The position numbers and the translations under genes were made by a program. A stretch of DNA of 48,355 bases from an uncultured Sulfitobacter sp. (lineage in GTDB: Bacteria > Pseudomonadota > Alphaproteobacteria > Rhodobacterales > Rhodobacteraceae): assembly GCA_947501805.1 (NCBI GenBank), contig CANMXJ010000024.1:1-48355 (forward strand), written 5' to 3'. Below the pieces are notes generated by a model that saw only the letters and a program-made list of their open reading frames with translations, searched no databases and was not told the DNA's origin. Positions within the stretch are counted from its first letter, which is position 1. Each line of letters begins with the position of its first letter. Of the stretch, positions 34,208 to 42,658 are shown one piece after another.

Positions 34208-34231
34208 CTGCTGACAACATGGTGTCAGCAG
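34208..34231. promoter_or_regulatory. Perfect dyad between permease and YafY-type regulator
   Basis: CTGCTGACA (34208-34216) and TGTCAGCAG (34223-34231) are perfect complements around 6 nt. The dyad lies midway between the divergent start codons, about 40 bp from each, where an operator for the adjacent WYL-domain regulator would be expected. Confidence 0.6.
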
Positions 34232-34271
34232 AAGTATGGTAGGGGAAAATAAACCTGCAAAGCGACAGTCC

Positions 34272-34955
34272 ATGCCCAAATCATCGCGCCTGTTCGAAAT
34301 TATCCAGCTGTTGCGTGCCGCCAAAGCTCCGCTTCTCGCGCAGCAAATGGCTGACAGTCTGGAGGTATCCAAACGCACAATCTACCGTGACATCGCTACG
34401 CTTCAGGCCATGCAGACTCCGATCTACGGCGAAGCAGGCGTCGGTTATGTCATGCGTAAAGGCTATGATCTGCCGCCGCTCAATCTGGACGTCGAAGAAG
34501 CCGAAGCCATCGCTGTGGGTCTCAACCTGATCGCCCGCACAGGGGACATCGGATTATGGCGCGCCGCTGGACGGGCTGCCCGCAAGCTGAATGAAGCCGC
34601 CCCCGGTACCCGCCGACTGGTTGCTTCAAGCTGGGGGCTTGAAGATATCAAGACTATTAACCTTACCACTCTGCGTGCCGCCATCCGTGATGAACAAAAG
34701 ATTGCCCTGCACTACCGCGATGTTGACGGCAACCAGACCAAGCGCACCACCTGGCCATTGGTCCTGATCTACTATGTAGATGCCGTAACTATTGTTGCAT
34801 GGTGCGAGCTGCGGAAAGACCTGCGCCATTTCAGGTTGGACCGCGTACAAGACTGGTCCCTGATCGACGCCCGGTTTACCGGAAAAAGCGCGGCATTACT
34901 GGCCCGATGGGAAGCCACGCAAAAGGACGACAGTGTCTCAACACGCACATTCTAG
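34272..34955 (+). CDS. YafY-type transcriptional regulator (HTH_11 + WYL)
   Basis: This 227-aa protein has an N-terminal winged HTH (MPKSSRLFEIIQLLRAAKAP, then SKRTIYRDIATLQAM) and a C-terminal WYL-type domain (about 130-200) that probably senses a ligand. Members often repress a divergent gene. An alternative ATG at 34236 would add 12 residues and start right after the dyad. Its stop overlaps that of the convergent beta-lactamase-like gene by 4 bp (CTAG). The likely target is the divergent permease. Confidence 0.88.
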   Translation: MPKSSRLFEIIQLLRAAKAPLLAQQMADSLEVSKRTIYRDIATLQAMQTPIYGEAGVGYVMRKGYDLPPLNLDVEEAEAIAVGLNLIARTGDIGLWRAAGRAARKLNEAAPGTRRLVASSWGLEDIKTINLTTLRAAIRDEQKIALHYRDVDGNQTKRTTWPLVLIYYVDAVTIVAWCELRKDLRHFRLDRVQDWSLIDARFTGKSAALLARWEATQKDDSVSTRTF

Positions 34956-35797
34956 TTCAGGAATGTCGCAGGCAAGGCATCACATTCTTTTAGCAATGCC
35001 ACCGCGAATTCTTTGCGAAAGTCACGAATTGCACGGTAGCCACCCGCGCGGACATAAAGGCTGAAACTGAAAGGAACCGCGTCCTTGCGTGCAACCCAGC
35101 CCACATACCATCCTTCATAAGCGCCATCGTGCTTTTGCAATTTCACCGGCCCTGCACCCGTCTTGGCATAAAGTGTTACCCCATCAACCGATGCAACTTC
35201 TGCCGCCTGTAACAAGGCTGCGCCTGTTTCGAACTTCAACGCCACTCGCCCGTCCAGTATACGCATCAGGAAATCAACCTGCTCCATCGGAGAGATGAGC
35301 AACTCTTCATTCAGCCAAAACCTGTCAGAATCTGCACGCACCTGCGCATTACCATAGCTCCAATCCTGCAGAATTCTGCGATACCGTGCCGTTCCAACCT
35401 CCAACGCAATATCGCGAAAATACCAGACTACAGACGCCGCAAACGCAGTCTTGAGTGTATGATCCTGCCACCAGATTTCTGGCCCAAAGCCAGCAGGACG
35501 CCGTGTGGCATCCCAAGCCCTGTGTGAATTCAGGTCCTGCGCCACGCCTGTTTCCAAGGCAATTAACAGGTTCGGGATCTTGAAGGTTGACCAGGGGACA
35601 TGGCGTGTATGCAGATCACTGCCTTCCAAGACACACTGCGCACCACCGTTCCCACGTTGCGCAATGAAGCTGACCTGCTTGTCACCAATCAGCGCCGCAA
35701 AAGGCGCACGCGCCAAGACAATATCACCCGCCCGCGCCATGCCATCAAGGCTGACGGCGATATTCGCTATCAACACGATGAAAAGCAACCTCAACAT
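34952..35797 (-). CDS. Class D (OXA-type) beta-lactamase-like protein
   Basis: This 281-aa exported serine hydrolase has an N-terminal signal peptide (about 1-23). All class D motifs are visible: S70-T-F-K73 (nucleophile and lysine to be carbamylated), S122-V-V124, Y148-G-N150, K212-T-G214 and GWYVGW from 229. Penicillin hydrolysis is therefore plausible; spectrum cannot be judged and it may be an intrinsic, weakly active enzyme. It lies just outside the left attachment site of the integrated element (35 bp between its start and the repeat), so it appears to be chromosomal rather than cargo. Confidence 0.9.
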   Translation of the reverse strand: MLRLLFIVLIANIAVSLDGMARAGDIVLARAPFAALIGDKQVSFIAQRGNGGAQCVLEGSDLHTRHVPWSTFKIPNLLIALETGVAQDLNSHRAWDATRRPAGFGPEIWWQDHTLKTAFAASVVWYFRDIALEVGTARYRRILQDWSYGNAQVRADSDRFWLNEELLISPMEQVDFLMRILDGRVALKFETGAALLQAAEVASVDGVTLYAKTGAGPVKLQKHDGAYEGWYVGWVARKDAVPFSFSLYVRAGGYRAIRDFRKEFAVALLKECDALPATFLN

Positions 35798-35831
35798 CTG
35801 TGCCTATGTGTCACTATATTTGGTGGAAAAA

Positions 35832-35876
35832 TGGCAGGGGCTGAGGGACTCGAACCCACGACCCTCGGTTTTGGAG
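35832..35876. repeat. Attachment site remnant (3' half of tRNA-Trp)
   Basis: 45 bp are identical to 45007-45051, the 3' half of the intact tRNA-Trp gene from the anticodon loop to the CCA end. Identity stops abruptly on both sides. Only half a tRNA is present, so this is the far att site of an element integrated by site-specific recombination, not a second gene. Confidence 0.93.
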
Positions 35877-36067
35877 TCCGTCCACTTGTATTGAAAACAA
35901 ACCGTTTTCTTTCCAACCGGGCCAAAACCGACCCCTTTTAGGTCAATGGGTTAGGCGGGAAAGCCCAACCACACCCCACCCACATAAGCAAAGAAAAACG
36001 CCGCCCCCGAAGCCAAGGGACGGCGCTAACGGCGTCCTGAAAACGCCAACATCAAACGAGGATCACA

Positions 36068-38161
36068 ATGCCTGAAAATGTTACACTATCACACTCCAAA
36101 ACGCAAGCGGGTTCGCCCCTAGATCACCCGATTGACGTGGCAATGTTCAAGGACAGACGCGCCATGTCGATAAAGCCCAAAACCCTTTCTATGCGCGACC
36201 TTTCCACCGCTCTGCCCACCGCCGTAAGCAAGGACGCCATGCGTCATATCAAGCTGGGCCGCTTCACAGGTGAACCCACGGCCAAGGGTTCTTACAGGCA
36301 CAACGCAGCCCATGAGTCCGTGAGCGGAATTGAGGGTGACTATGACGCCGGGACGATGACCGTGGAGCAGGCCGTAGGCGCGCTTGCCTGCGCCGGGGTT
36401 GCCGCGATGGTCTACACAACACCGTCACACCAGCAACCCGGCAAGGGTCATCGCTGGCGCGTCCTCTGCCCACTGTCCACAGACACCACGCCGTCAGAAC
36501 GGCAAGCTCTTCTGGCACGGGTTAACGGCGTCTTGGGCGGCACTCTGAGCACGGAGTCTTTTACCCCTGCACAATCCTATGCGTTCGGCGCGGTCAAAGG
36601 CGACCCGGCCCCGGACGTTCGGCTTGTGGATGGCCGTTACCTCGACCAATGCGTCGATCTGGATTCAGCAGCAATCGGCAAGCCCGCCCCCGACCGTGGC
36701 GAACCCGGCATAGCGCAAGACCTCAGCCACGACACGTTCCGTGTGGAAAAAGCCAAGGCCATGCTGGAGTCCGCCGCCGAACGGCTGGCAAATACAGATA
36801 TTGCCCGGAATGATGCCCTTTGCCGGGAAGCCTATCTGCTGGGGGGCCTTGTCGCCAACTGCCTGCTGGACCGCGAGTCGATCCTAGAAGCCTTGCTGCC
36901 CGCGATGGCTGAGTCCGGTTACAGCGATGACCACGCCAAAGGAGACGTGGCAGAGGTTGAACGGGTCATAGACACCCAACTGCTTATAGGGGCCAAGGAA
37001 CCTTTTGACCCCGCCCCCCAAGATGACTTTGACGATGACGATATGCTTGACGACCCAAGCATTGACTACTTGCTTGGGCCTGCCCCTGTTGAACATGAAT
37101 CCACGGGGGGCTTGCCCTTTCTGACACCCGGCCAATGTGCCGATCTGCCCGCCCGCGACTATGTGGTCAAACGGTTGATTACACCGGGTCAAATCGGTTG
37201 CATCTTCGGCGAACCCGGCGCGGGCAAGTCCCTTATCGCCCCCCGCGTGGCCTATGAAATTGCCCAAGGCGAATCCACGTTCGGACTTCGCACGAAAGCC
37301 GGACCCGTCTTCTATGTCGCTTGTGAGGACCAAGAGGGCATGGCAGGCCGCGTGGCCGCGCTGCATATCGAATTGGGGGACGCTGACACCTTCCACCTGT
37401 TCAATACCGTTGGCGACATGTTCAGCCCCGGAGTCATTAAGGGCAAAGGCAGCGCCGATCTGGAGGCGTTGCGCAAGGCAGCGCGGCAAATCCGGCCCCA
37501 GCTTATTGTCATCGACACGCTGGCAATGGCTATGCCGGGACTTGAGGAAAACGATGCCGCCGGGATGAATCGCGTGGTCCAAATCGGCAAACGTCTCGCC
37601 AAGTTTGGGGCAGCCGTCATCTTTGTTCACCACGGGACCAAGGCAGAGGGCAACACGCCACGGGGCCACTCAGTATTCAACGGGGCACTGGACTTCTCTG
37701 TGATGGTCAAGCCCGCTAACAAGGGCGGCATTGTCCGGGGCATGATCCGCAAGAACCGCAACGGGCCACCTGATCTGGACATAGCCTTTAAAATTGGGAG
37801 CCATAGAGTCGGGAAAGACATCGACGGCGAACCCGTGGACGCACCTATCTGCCTACCGTGTGATCCCGGCCAAGCCTATGACAAGGTGAAGCTGACAGAG
37901 GCCGAACGGGCAGCCCATAGCCTGTTCCTTGAAATGGCAGCGAACGGCCACGTGGACGAGTCGGAATGGCGCAAGCGTGCAACTGATGAATACCACGTTT
38001 CTGCCAGCGATGACCGGGACAACCGCCGCCGTGCCGTGACTCGCGCATTCAAAGGGCTGTTGAAAAAGGGCCAAATCGCTACCGTAAATGGTCTGCTGAC
38101 TTTTCCATACGCCGTGGAAACTGACGACTTTGACGACGATGTAGAGGGGGCAGATCAGTGA
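36068..38161 (+). CDS. Primase-helicase-like replication protein of the element
   Basis: This 697-aa protein has two parts. The N-terminal part resembles AEP-type primases of plasmids and phages: acidic GIEGDYD (D91, D93), TTPSH121, and the basic GHRWRVLCPLS around 128. The C-terminal part is a RecA-like AAA ATPase (RepA/AAA_25 type) with Walker A GEPGAGKS at 381-388, Walker B LIVIDTLAMA and VHHGTK. A short winged-helix-like tail follows. It would prime and unwind DNA for autonomous replication of the excised element. GAGGATCAC before the ATG fits a ribosome binding site. GC-rich like the host, unlike the RT genes. Confidence 0.82.
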   Translation: MPENVTLSHSKTQAGSPLDHPIDVAMFKDRRAMSIKPKTLSMRDLSTALPTAVSKDAMRHIKLGRFTGEPTAKGSYRHNAAHESVSGIEGDYDAGTMTVEQAVGALACAGVAAMVYTTPSHQQPGKGHRWRVLCPLSTDTTPSERQALLARVNGVLGGTLSTESFTPAQSYAFGAVKGDPAPDVRLVDGRYLDQCVDLDSAAIGKPAPDRGEPGIAQDLSHDTFRVEKAKAMLESAAERLANTDIARNDALCREAYLLGGLVANCLLDRESILEALLPAMAESGYSDDHAKGDVAEVERVIDTQLLIGAKEPFDPAPQDDFDDDDMLDDPSIDYLLGPAPVEHESTGGLPFLTPGQCADLPARDYVVKRLITPGQIGCIFGEPGAGKSLIAPRVAYEIAQGESTFGLRTKAGPVFYVACEDQEGMAGRVAALHIELGDADTFHLFNTVGDMFSPGVIKGKGSADLEALRKAARQIRPQLIVIDTLAMAMPGLEENDAAGMNRVVQIGKRLAKFGAAVIFVHHGTKAEGNTPRGHSVFNGALDFSVMVKPANKGGIVRGMIRKNRNGPPDLDIAFKIGSHRVGKDIDGEPVDAPICLPCDPGQAYDKVKLTEAERAAHSLFLEMAANGHVDESEWRKRATDEYHVSASDDRDNRRRAVTRAFKGLLKKGQIATVNGLLTFPYAVETDDFDDDVEGADQ

Positions 38162-38180
38162 TGGCCGCGTCTCCAGATAC

Positions 38181-38300
38181 CCGGACTCATTGGACGAGTC
38201 CGGTCATTGTCCTGTCCGTCCGCCCCAATGCCCCTTACCGGAAACCCGGACGGACAGGACTCCCCCCTTTAAGGGGGGTCCGGCTGTCCGGTCCGGCTAG
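38181..38300. repeat. Hairpin cluster downstream of the primase-helicase gene
   Basis: Three inverted repeats lie in a row: CCGGACTC/GAGTCCGG (38181-38203), a perfect 12-bp stem at 38211-38222/38247-38258 based on GTCCGTCCG, and CCCCCCTT/AAGGGGGG (38262-38278). GTCCGG then repeats three times. The cluster may be a replication origin for the adjacent replication gene, or a strong transcription block. A 50-codon ORF coupled by TGATG to the primase stop runs through it (38161-38313) but looks composition-driven. Confidence 0.6.
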
Positions 38301-38499
38301 GCAGTCTGATTGATTGAGATGATTGGAGAAATTTACATTTGATCGACGATCTCGGCAATTGCTGCGTCGGTGAAAAATAGGCCTCTCCAACACTGATCAT
38401 TGGGTCCCATCCCGCGTTTCCGAGCTTCCACGGAGTGCGTTGAGCCCGGAATCTAGGAGTTTTCCAAAACACCTATAGGACACCCGCTCTGAACAAGAT

Positions 38500-38830
38500 C
38501 ATTTGGTTTCTCGATACCATTTCTATCACTCCGTTTTTCGATTTGTGCATAAGTCACATGTCGGAAACACCCATCTAAGCATTCACAGGTCTCTCTCTTC
38601 ATCGAACCAACAAACGGTGCAGAATCAGTCTAGTTTTCAGAAAAACGAAGAGGCTCAAAACAACATCAACGACTCAAGAGCCGTGGAACTTTCTGAAAAG
38701 ATAGCCAGTGGCCCGCCCCTTTGCCACCGGCTTGACCGACCTACGTTTATAGCAGACCATGCCTTGGAGCTTGTGTGTGTGCCGCATTCACACTCCTCGA
38801 AAGAAAAGTGCTAGGCAATCTAGATTAGGC
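38500..38830 (-). ncRNA. Candidate DRT3 non-coding RNA
   Basis: This non-coding stretch directly downstream of the second RT gene, same strand, has strong fold potential. Reading 5' to 3' on the minus strand it holds a CACACACACA run (38772-38781), then a 9-bp hairpin (38723-38731/38704-38712, one G-U). Next is a nested structure with an outer 10-bp stem TTTTCAGAAA/TTTCTGAAAA (38690-38699/38634-38643) and an inner GGCTC/GAGCC stem (38678-38682/38652-38656). DRT3 systems need an ncRNA, and an AC-repeat template in it has been reported, as I recall. Ends are approximate. No protein-coding frame is convincing here. Confidence 0.6.
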
Positions 38831-38842
38831 GCAGCTCTACGC

Positions 38843-40930
38843 TCAATATACCTCACGCGTCCGTTTCTTGTCCAGCTCAACTGACAGATCGAAGTCTTCC
38901 CAATTGGTAAACCAGTATTTTGCGGACAAACGCACGAACGGGAGATCGAAAATACTGAGGGGAAAATAACTAAACAGCTTTAGCTTTGTCGCGTCCGAGA
39001 CATGAGGACAGCACTGCAAATCCAAGTAAATCATTAGAAGCTCTGCATCCCTGCCAATGTAAGCCGACCGCTCCTCAAAGGTTTGCCGTACATCGAACTC
39101 AATGAAATTACGCAAACCCCGATATTGCCCTTTGCTACCGATATAGAGGAGCGCAACAGTTACGGAAAAGTAGTCGAGTCGTGATTTTCTGAAGAAACGC
39201 CCATCTTTATCAACAGATATGCCTAAGTAGGTGGCCAACGAACTTTGAGGAATAGTGTACTCTCTTCCGAGCTTTTTTAGTGCCAGTATGAGATATAGAG
39301 TCTCCATCTCCCGATACTCTTGTTGCGTACTACGCCCAATTTCTCTTTTTAAGTTATCAAAGGCAAACTTCAACACTTGGTTCTTGTCGTCGCGCGATAC
39401 CCCGGCCCTATTCAACCGATCGACCATTTCAGCGATAGTTCGGGAAAGCTTAAGAGAAAAATTCACACGCGGGGCAGCCGCATACACAAAAAATGAAAAT
39501 TCAAGTATTCCAATCATAGCCTTCGTAAGCTGTCGAGGATTCTGGTGTTCTTCCAAATTTCGATCATAGGCATCAAAAAAACGCCCTGTCCTCCTTTCGA
39601 TAGCCGAAAATACATAGTTGAGTAAGTCATTGTATTTTACACCGGTTTCAACGAGGACAGTTTTGAACTGAACGATAAGAGAGTTGGATTTAGCTTCAAC
39701 ATCAAATCGCGTAACTTTTTCATTGGGAACATGGGGATGATCAACCTCGCTCTCACTGATAACAAAGTGGTCTGCAAATAATTTGCCAACCCTATTCTTT
39801 GCAATTGTCAACGACGTGATAATAGGTTTCTCTAAGATTTCTGATTTTCCCGTGTTAAGGCCAAGCTTCACCTCCTTTAGCAAAACGCTGAGGTACCTTG
39901 TAACTTTCTCCGAAATGACATCGTCGTTAAAAAACACAAAATAGTCATCTACGTAGCGAAAAATTTCATAGTCTGATTGATGCGACAGCTTATCTTCAAC
40001 AGAGAGCTTCTCTTCCAACCTCCTATCGACACCCTGAAGAATGATCTCAGCGAAAATTCTTGAAAACTCCGGTCCTATTACAATGCCGTTAGTTTCACCT
40101 TGGTTCATTTGCTGCAACAACGCGTCAAATCGCCCACCAAATGTTCCCTTCGAAACCTTTAAATTGTCCTTTGTCGCCTCCGCTCCAAGAATCGTCCAAG
40201 GAAGTGAATGAGTATAGATACTGTCAAAGCACTTCGAGATATCCAACCTAAGTAATTTTCCGAATTTCTTCTCTGCGTTATGATATTTGTAGTGCTCATA
40301 AAACTTGAAAATGTTGCTATAGCTCTTATAGACAAAGTATGAGCCAAGATTCTCGTATTCCTTGTCATGTTGCTCAATAGTATCATGTGAACTAGCCCGT
40401 TTCTCCTTGTGCATTCGGTCAGAAAACTTAGTGGATTTCACAACCGCACTTGGTTTTCGAATTGAAAAATTACTACGACAACATTGGTAAATCATCTGCG
40501 CACTGTTTCGATTGTAGAAATCAGCAACTAGTAATTGGTTGCGGGGGTGAATTACCGTCAGTTGTCGGAAGTCCCTTTCTTTATGAGAAATATTGAATTG
40601 AAATGGCTTCGTCCACTGAGGCCGTATACTCCAGCTCCTAACCTCTATTGATTTCCCATCACGCATTTCCCTAAATGTCTTAAAGGTGTTGGAATTCTTT
40701 GCTGTAGTACCAAACAAGATAGAAATAACACCATCGAGCCTACTAGAGTCGCAGTCCCATTTCACTCGGCGCTCGCCACCGACCTGAAGCATCCTGACGT
40801 TATAAAGCGTCAAGAAGTGGAAGTATCCGCCGTTGCTAAAGGAAGGAGGCACCTCAAACGGCAGAACATCCGTGATAATTGGCCTTTGGTAATTATACCG
40901 CGCTTCAAGCTTTCGTCTCTTACCGGCCAT
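38843..40930 (-). CDS. drt3b: Reverse transcriptase, Drt3b-like (second RT of a DRT3-type defence system)
   Basis: This 695-aa protein contains RVT_1 polymerase motifs: motif A LLRLDISKCFDSIYTH (D230), motif B-like GETNGIVIGPEFSRIFAEI (278-296) and motif C FRYVDDYFVFF (YVDD at 326-329), so catalysis is expected. The N-terminus (PIITDVLPFEVPPSFSNGG) and the long C-terminal helical domain (about 400-695) fit defence-associated Drt3b as I recall it. It overlaps the upstream RT gene by 11 bp, so the two are co-translated. The DNA is AT-rich compared with the chromosome. It lacks maturase and endonuclease domains of group II intron RTs. Family assignment is by motif and architecture, not by search. 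Confidence 0.78.
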   Translation of the reverse strand: MAGKRRKLEARYNYQRPIITDVLPFEVPPSFSNGGYFHFLTLYNVRMLQVGGERRVKWDCDSSRLDGVISILFGTTAKNSNTFKTFREMRDGKSIEVRSWSIRPQWTKPFQFNISHKERDFRQLTVIHPRNQLLVADFYNRNSAQMIYQCCRSNFSIRKPSAVVKSTKFSDRMHKEKRASSHDTIEQHDKEYENLGSYFVYKSYSNIFKFYEHYKYHNAEKKFGKLLRLDISKCFDSIYTHSLPWTILGAEATKDNLKVSKGTFGGRFDALLQQMNQGETNGIVIGPEFSRIFAEIILQGVDRRLEEKLSVEDKLSHQSDYEIFRYVDDYFVFFNDDVISEKVTRYLSVLLKEVKLGLNTGKSEILEKPIITSLTIAKNRVGKLFADHFVISESEVDHPHVPNEKVTRFDVEAKSNSLIVQFKTVLVETGVKYNDLLNYVFSAIERRTGRFFDAYDRNLEEHQNPRQLTKAMIGILEFSFFVYAAAPRVNFSLKLSRTIAEMVDRLNRAGVSRDDKNQVLKFAFDNLKREIGRSTQQEYREMETLYLILALKKLGREYTIPQSSLATYLGISVDKDGRFFRKSRLDYFSVTVALLYIGSKGQYRGLRNFIEFDVRQTFEERSAYIGRDAELLMIYLDLQCCPHVSDATKLKLFSYFPLSIFDLPFVRLSAKYWFTNWEDFDLSVELDKKRTREVY

Positions 40931-42386
40931 ATTTCCAAGCCTTCACAATATTTTCAAATTCCTTTTTTTGATGAAATCGCCTAAAAATCTTCTGCTTGTA
41001 CCCCTCCAAAAACGAACAGTCTCCAAGCTTAGTCCTCAAAGACGCGCTACTAACTCCAGCGCGCAAACGGCTAAGATTTGCATCCAGCTCCATCAATTGG
41101 GAATGATCTGTCAAATGCGGGTTTCCAAAATAGATGCCTACAAACGCATTTTGCTTATTATGAGTGAGTTGGGTATTTCCAGTGAGAAACCGTACGCGCT
41201 TAAGAAGTAGGCGATAAGCCTTTTTCGAGTTCTTCGCTCTTTGTGAATTATATCTCTTGAAGGATGCATCAAGCCGCTGCAGGTACTTCAGTTTCTTAGA
41301 TGAGCTTAGCCGAACTTTCAGCTTTGGATCATAAAAAAACTCGTAACCCAAATAGTCAAACTTCCAACCAGCCTTATTCTCTATAGACCCCGACGTGCCA
41401 AGTGGTGAATCTCTTGTTTTTGTCAGGTTAATTATCAACCTCTTCTTTCGCAGCTCTTCCTTCACACCTGACAGGTACTGAGATGGATCAGAAGTCGGTG
41501 TTGGAGCAAATACTAAAACAATGTCATCAACATATCGGGCGTAATATACAACGTCAGGCGAATTTCGGACATTGCTGTCAAATTCCCGCATGTACAGCTC
41601 AGATAGATATGAACTAATCCCGATTCCCCGTGGAAGCCCTACACCCGGCTTTCCAGTAATTTGGCCGTACCGAAACAAAATTCCTTCAATTAGTTTTATA
41701 CAGGTTTGACTAAGTAGTTGATCGCCTTTTAGCTTCGCAAGAAGTTCAGAATGATCAATGCTCTCAAAAAACTCTGCAACGTCGGTACGTAGAATGTGAT
41801 ACGGAAACCCGTCGCTTAGATGATCGACTAACTGAGCGATGATTTGATTTCTGTTCGCTTGCTTCACCTTATATAAGCGACTTAAGTTTCGTGAAATTTG
41901 TTTAACAGCATAGTGATGCTCCGGAACATTCCGGTCGACCTGAAAAACAGGCTTTCCTCCCGGCCCTTCATGAGAAGAGAAATCAACGCTATAGGATTTT
42001 TTTGAGATGTTTCGTGAAACTGCTTTCAAACAAATTAGAAGCTGATCATCCCGATCTTGACGCGCGGCTTCTCGAAGGTCCCTGAGGTGGTTGAATATTG
42101 CTTGATCAGCTTCGCTGTACTTTCCTACCTGCGCGCGCCTGAAATCTTTGCAGTCACCGATTCTATCTTTGAGCACATCAGTTTTTCGCTTTACTTCTGG
42201 AAAAAAGGAAAGGTCACTTACGCGTCCTCGGCGTTTTTCCACATCTGATATATGCCGCAAGTTTTGGGGCGAAAAAGTCTGATCAAGCAATTGATATCTC
42301 GAGGCTATATGAAATTGGTGGTAACTGTATTCCACTCTAGATTGCAGCCCTGTCACATTCAACCCTATAGGTATCAAATGCTTCAT
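40920..42386 (-). CDS. drt3a: Reverse transcriptase, Drt3a-like (first RT of a DRT3-type defence system)
   Basis: This 488-aa protein has intact RT motifs: motif A ILRTDVAEFFESIDHS (D202), motif B GLPRGIGISSYLSEL (250-264), motif C YYARYVDDIVLVF (YVDD at 285-288) and a thumb-like LTKTRDSPLGT. The N-terminal LLDQTFSPQNLRHISDVEKR matches my memory of Drt3a starts. The C-terminal third is basic and may bind the ncRNA. It is the first gene of a two-RT operon. Upstream is a 272-bp region with a divergent small gene. Tandem RTs with an AC-repeat RNA are the hallmark of DRT3 rather than retrons or diversity-generating elements. Confidence 0.8.
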   Translation of the reverse strand: MKHLIPIGLNVTGLQSRVEYSYHQFHIASRYQLLDQTFSPQNLRHISDVEKRRGRVSDLSFFPEVKRKTDVLKDRIGDCKDFRRAQVGKYSEADQAIFNHLRDLREAARQDRDDQLLICLKAVSRNISKKSYSVDFSSHEGPGGKPVFQVDRNVPEHHYAVKQISRNLSRLYKVKQANRNQIIAQLVDHLSDGFPYHILRTDVAEFFESIDHSELLAKLKGDQLLSQTCIKLIEGILFRYGQITGKPGVGLPRGIGISSYLSELYMREFDSNVRNSPDVVYYARYVDDIVLVFAPTPTSDPSQYLSGVKEELRKKRLIINLTKTRDSPLGTSGSIENKAGWKFDYLGYEFFYDPKLKVRLSSSKKLKYLQRLDASFKRYNSQRAKNSKKAYRLLLKRVRFLTGNTQLTHNKQNAFVGIYFGNPHLTDHSQLMELDANLSRLRAGVSSASLRTKLGDCSFLEGYKQKIFRRFHQKKEFENIVKAWKYGR

Positions 42387-42562
42387 AGAGTGAACTCAAA
42401 GGGCGGCGTACAGCTGAACCCGACAGCACCAGTGTTGAGTCGCAAAACTGCTCGACCGGTTTTGTCTATTTTGACCTGTATTCCATTTTTCAGGATTCGG
42501 CTCAATTCGGATACGTCATGCATCTGACACATAGCTACACAGACTAACAACTCTCAGGTCTA

Positions 42563-42602
42563 GCACGTGTGCTTGACTTATCTCTGGCACGTGTGCTAGA
42601 AA
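42563..42602 (+). promoter_or_regulatory. Promoter with duplicated operator before the 64-aa gene
   Basis: An 11-bp direct repeat GCACGTGTGCT occurs at 42563-42573 and 42587-42597. It brackets a -35-like TTGACT (42573-42578), and a weak -10 TAGAAA (42597-42602) lies 18 bp on. Each repeat is near-palindromic around CACGTG. Two identical sites overlapping a promoter are typical of a repressor operator; the MerR-like gene at 42923 is a candidate binder. Confidence 0.55.
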
Positions 42603-42658
42603 TTGATATGCGGTCGAATCATCAACCGAAGAACCAGTATCAAAAGGAGATACCAACA

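Noticed and set aside
35832..35876. Possible second tRNA-Trp
   Set aside because: Only the 3' half is present; there is no D-arm or 5' acceptor strand. It is the att duplicate.
38269..38472. Minus-strand 67-codon frame between the primase gene and the RTs
   Set aside because: No start signal or known domain; the sequence FRAQRTPWKLGNAGWDPM looks somewhat protein-like, but it overlaps the hairpin array and may be a remnant.
38503..38814. Plus-strand 103-codon frame downstream of the RT operon
   Set aside because: Composition is not protein-like and it is antisense to the candidate ncRNA, whose pairing better explains the region.
38843..42386. Group II intron, retron or diversity-generating retroelement
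   Set aside because: No maturase or endonuclease domain, no intron domain V-like sequence seen, no retron msr/msd layout and no variable/template repeat pair. Two tandem RTs fit DRT3 better.
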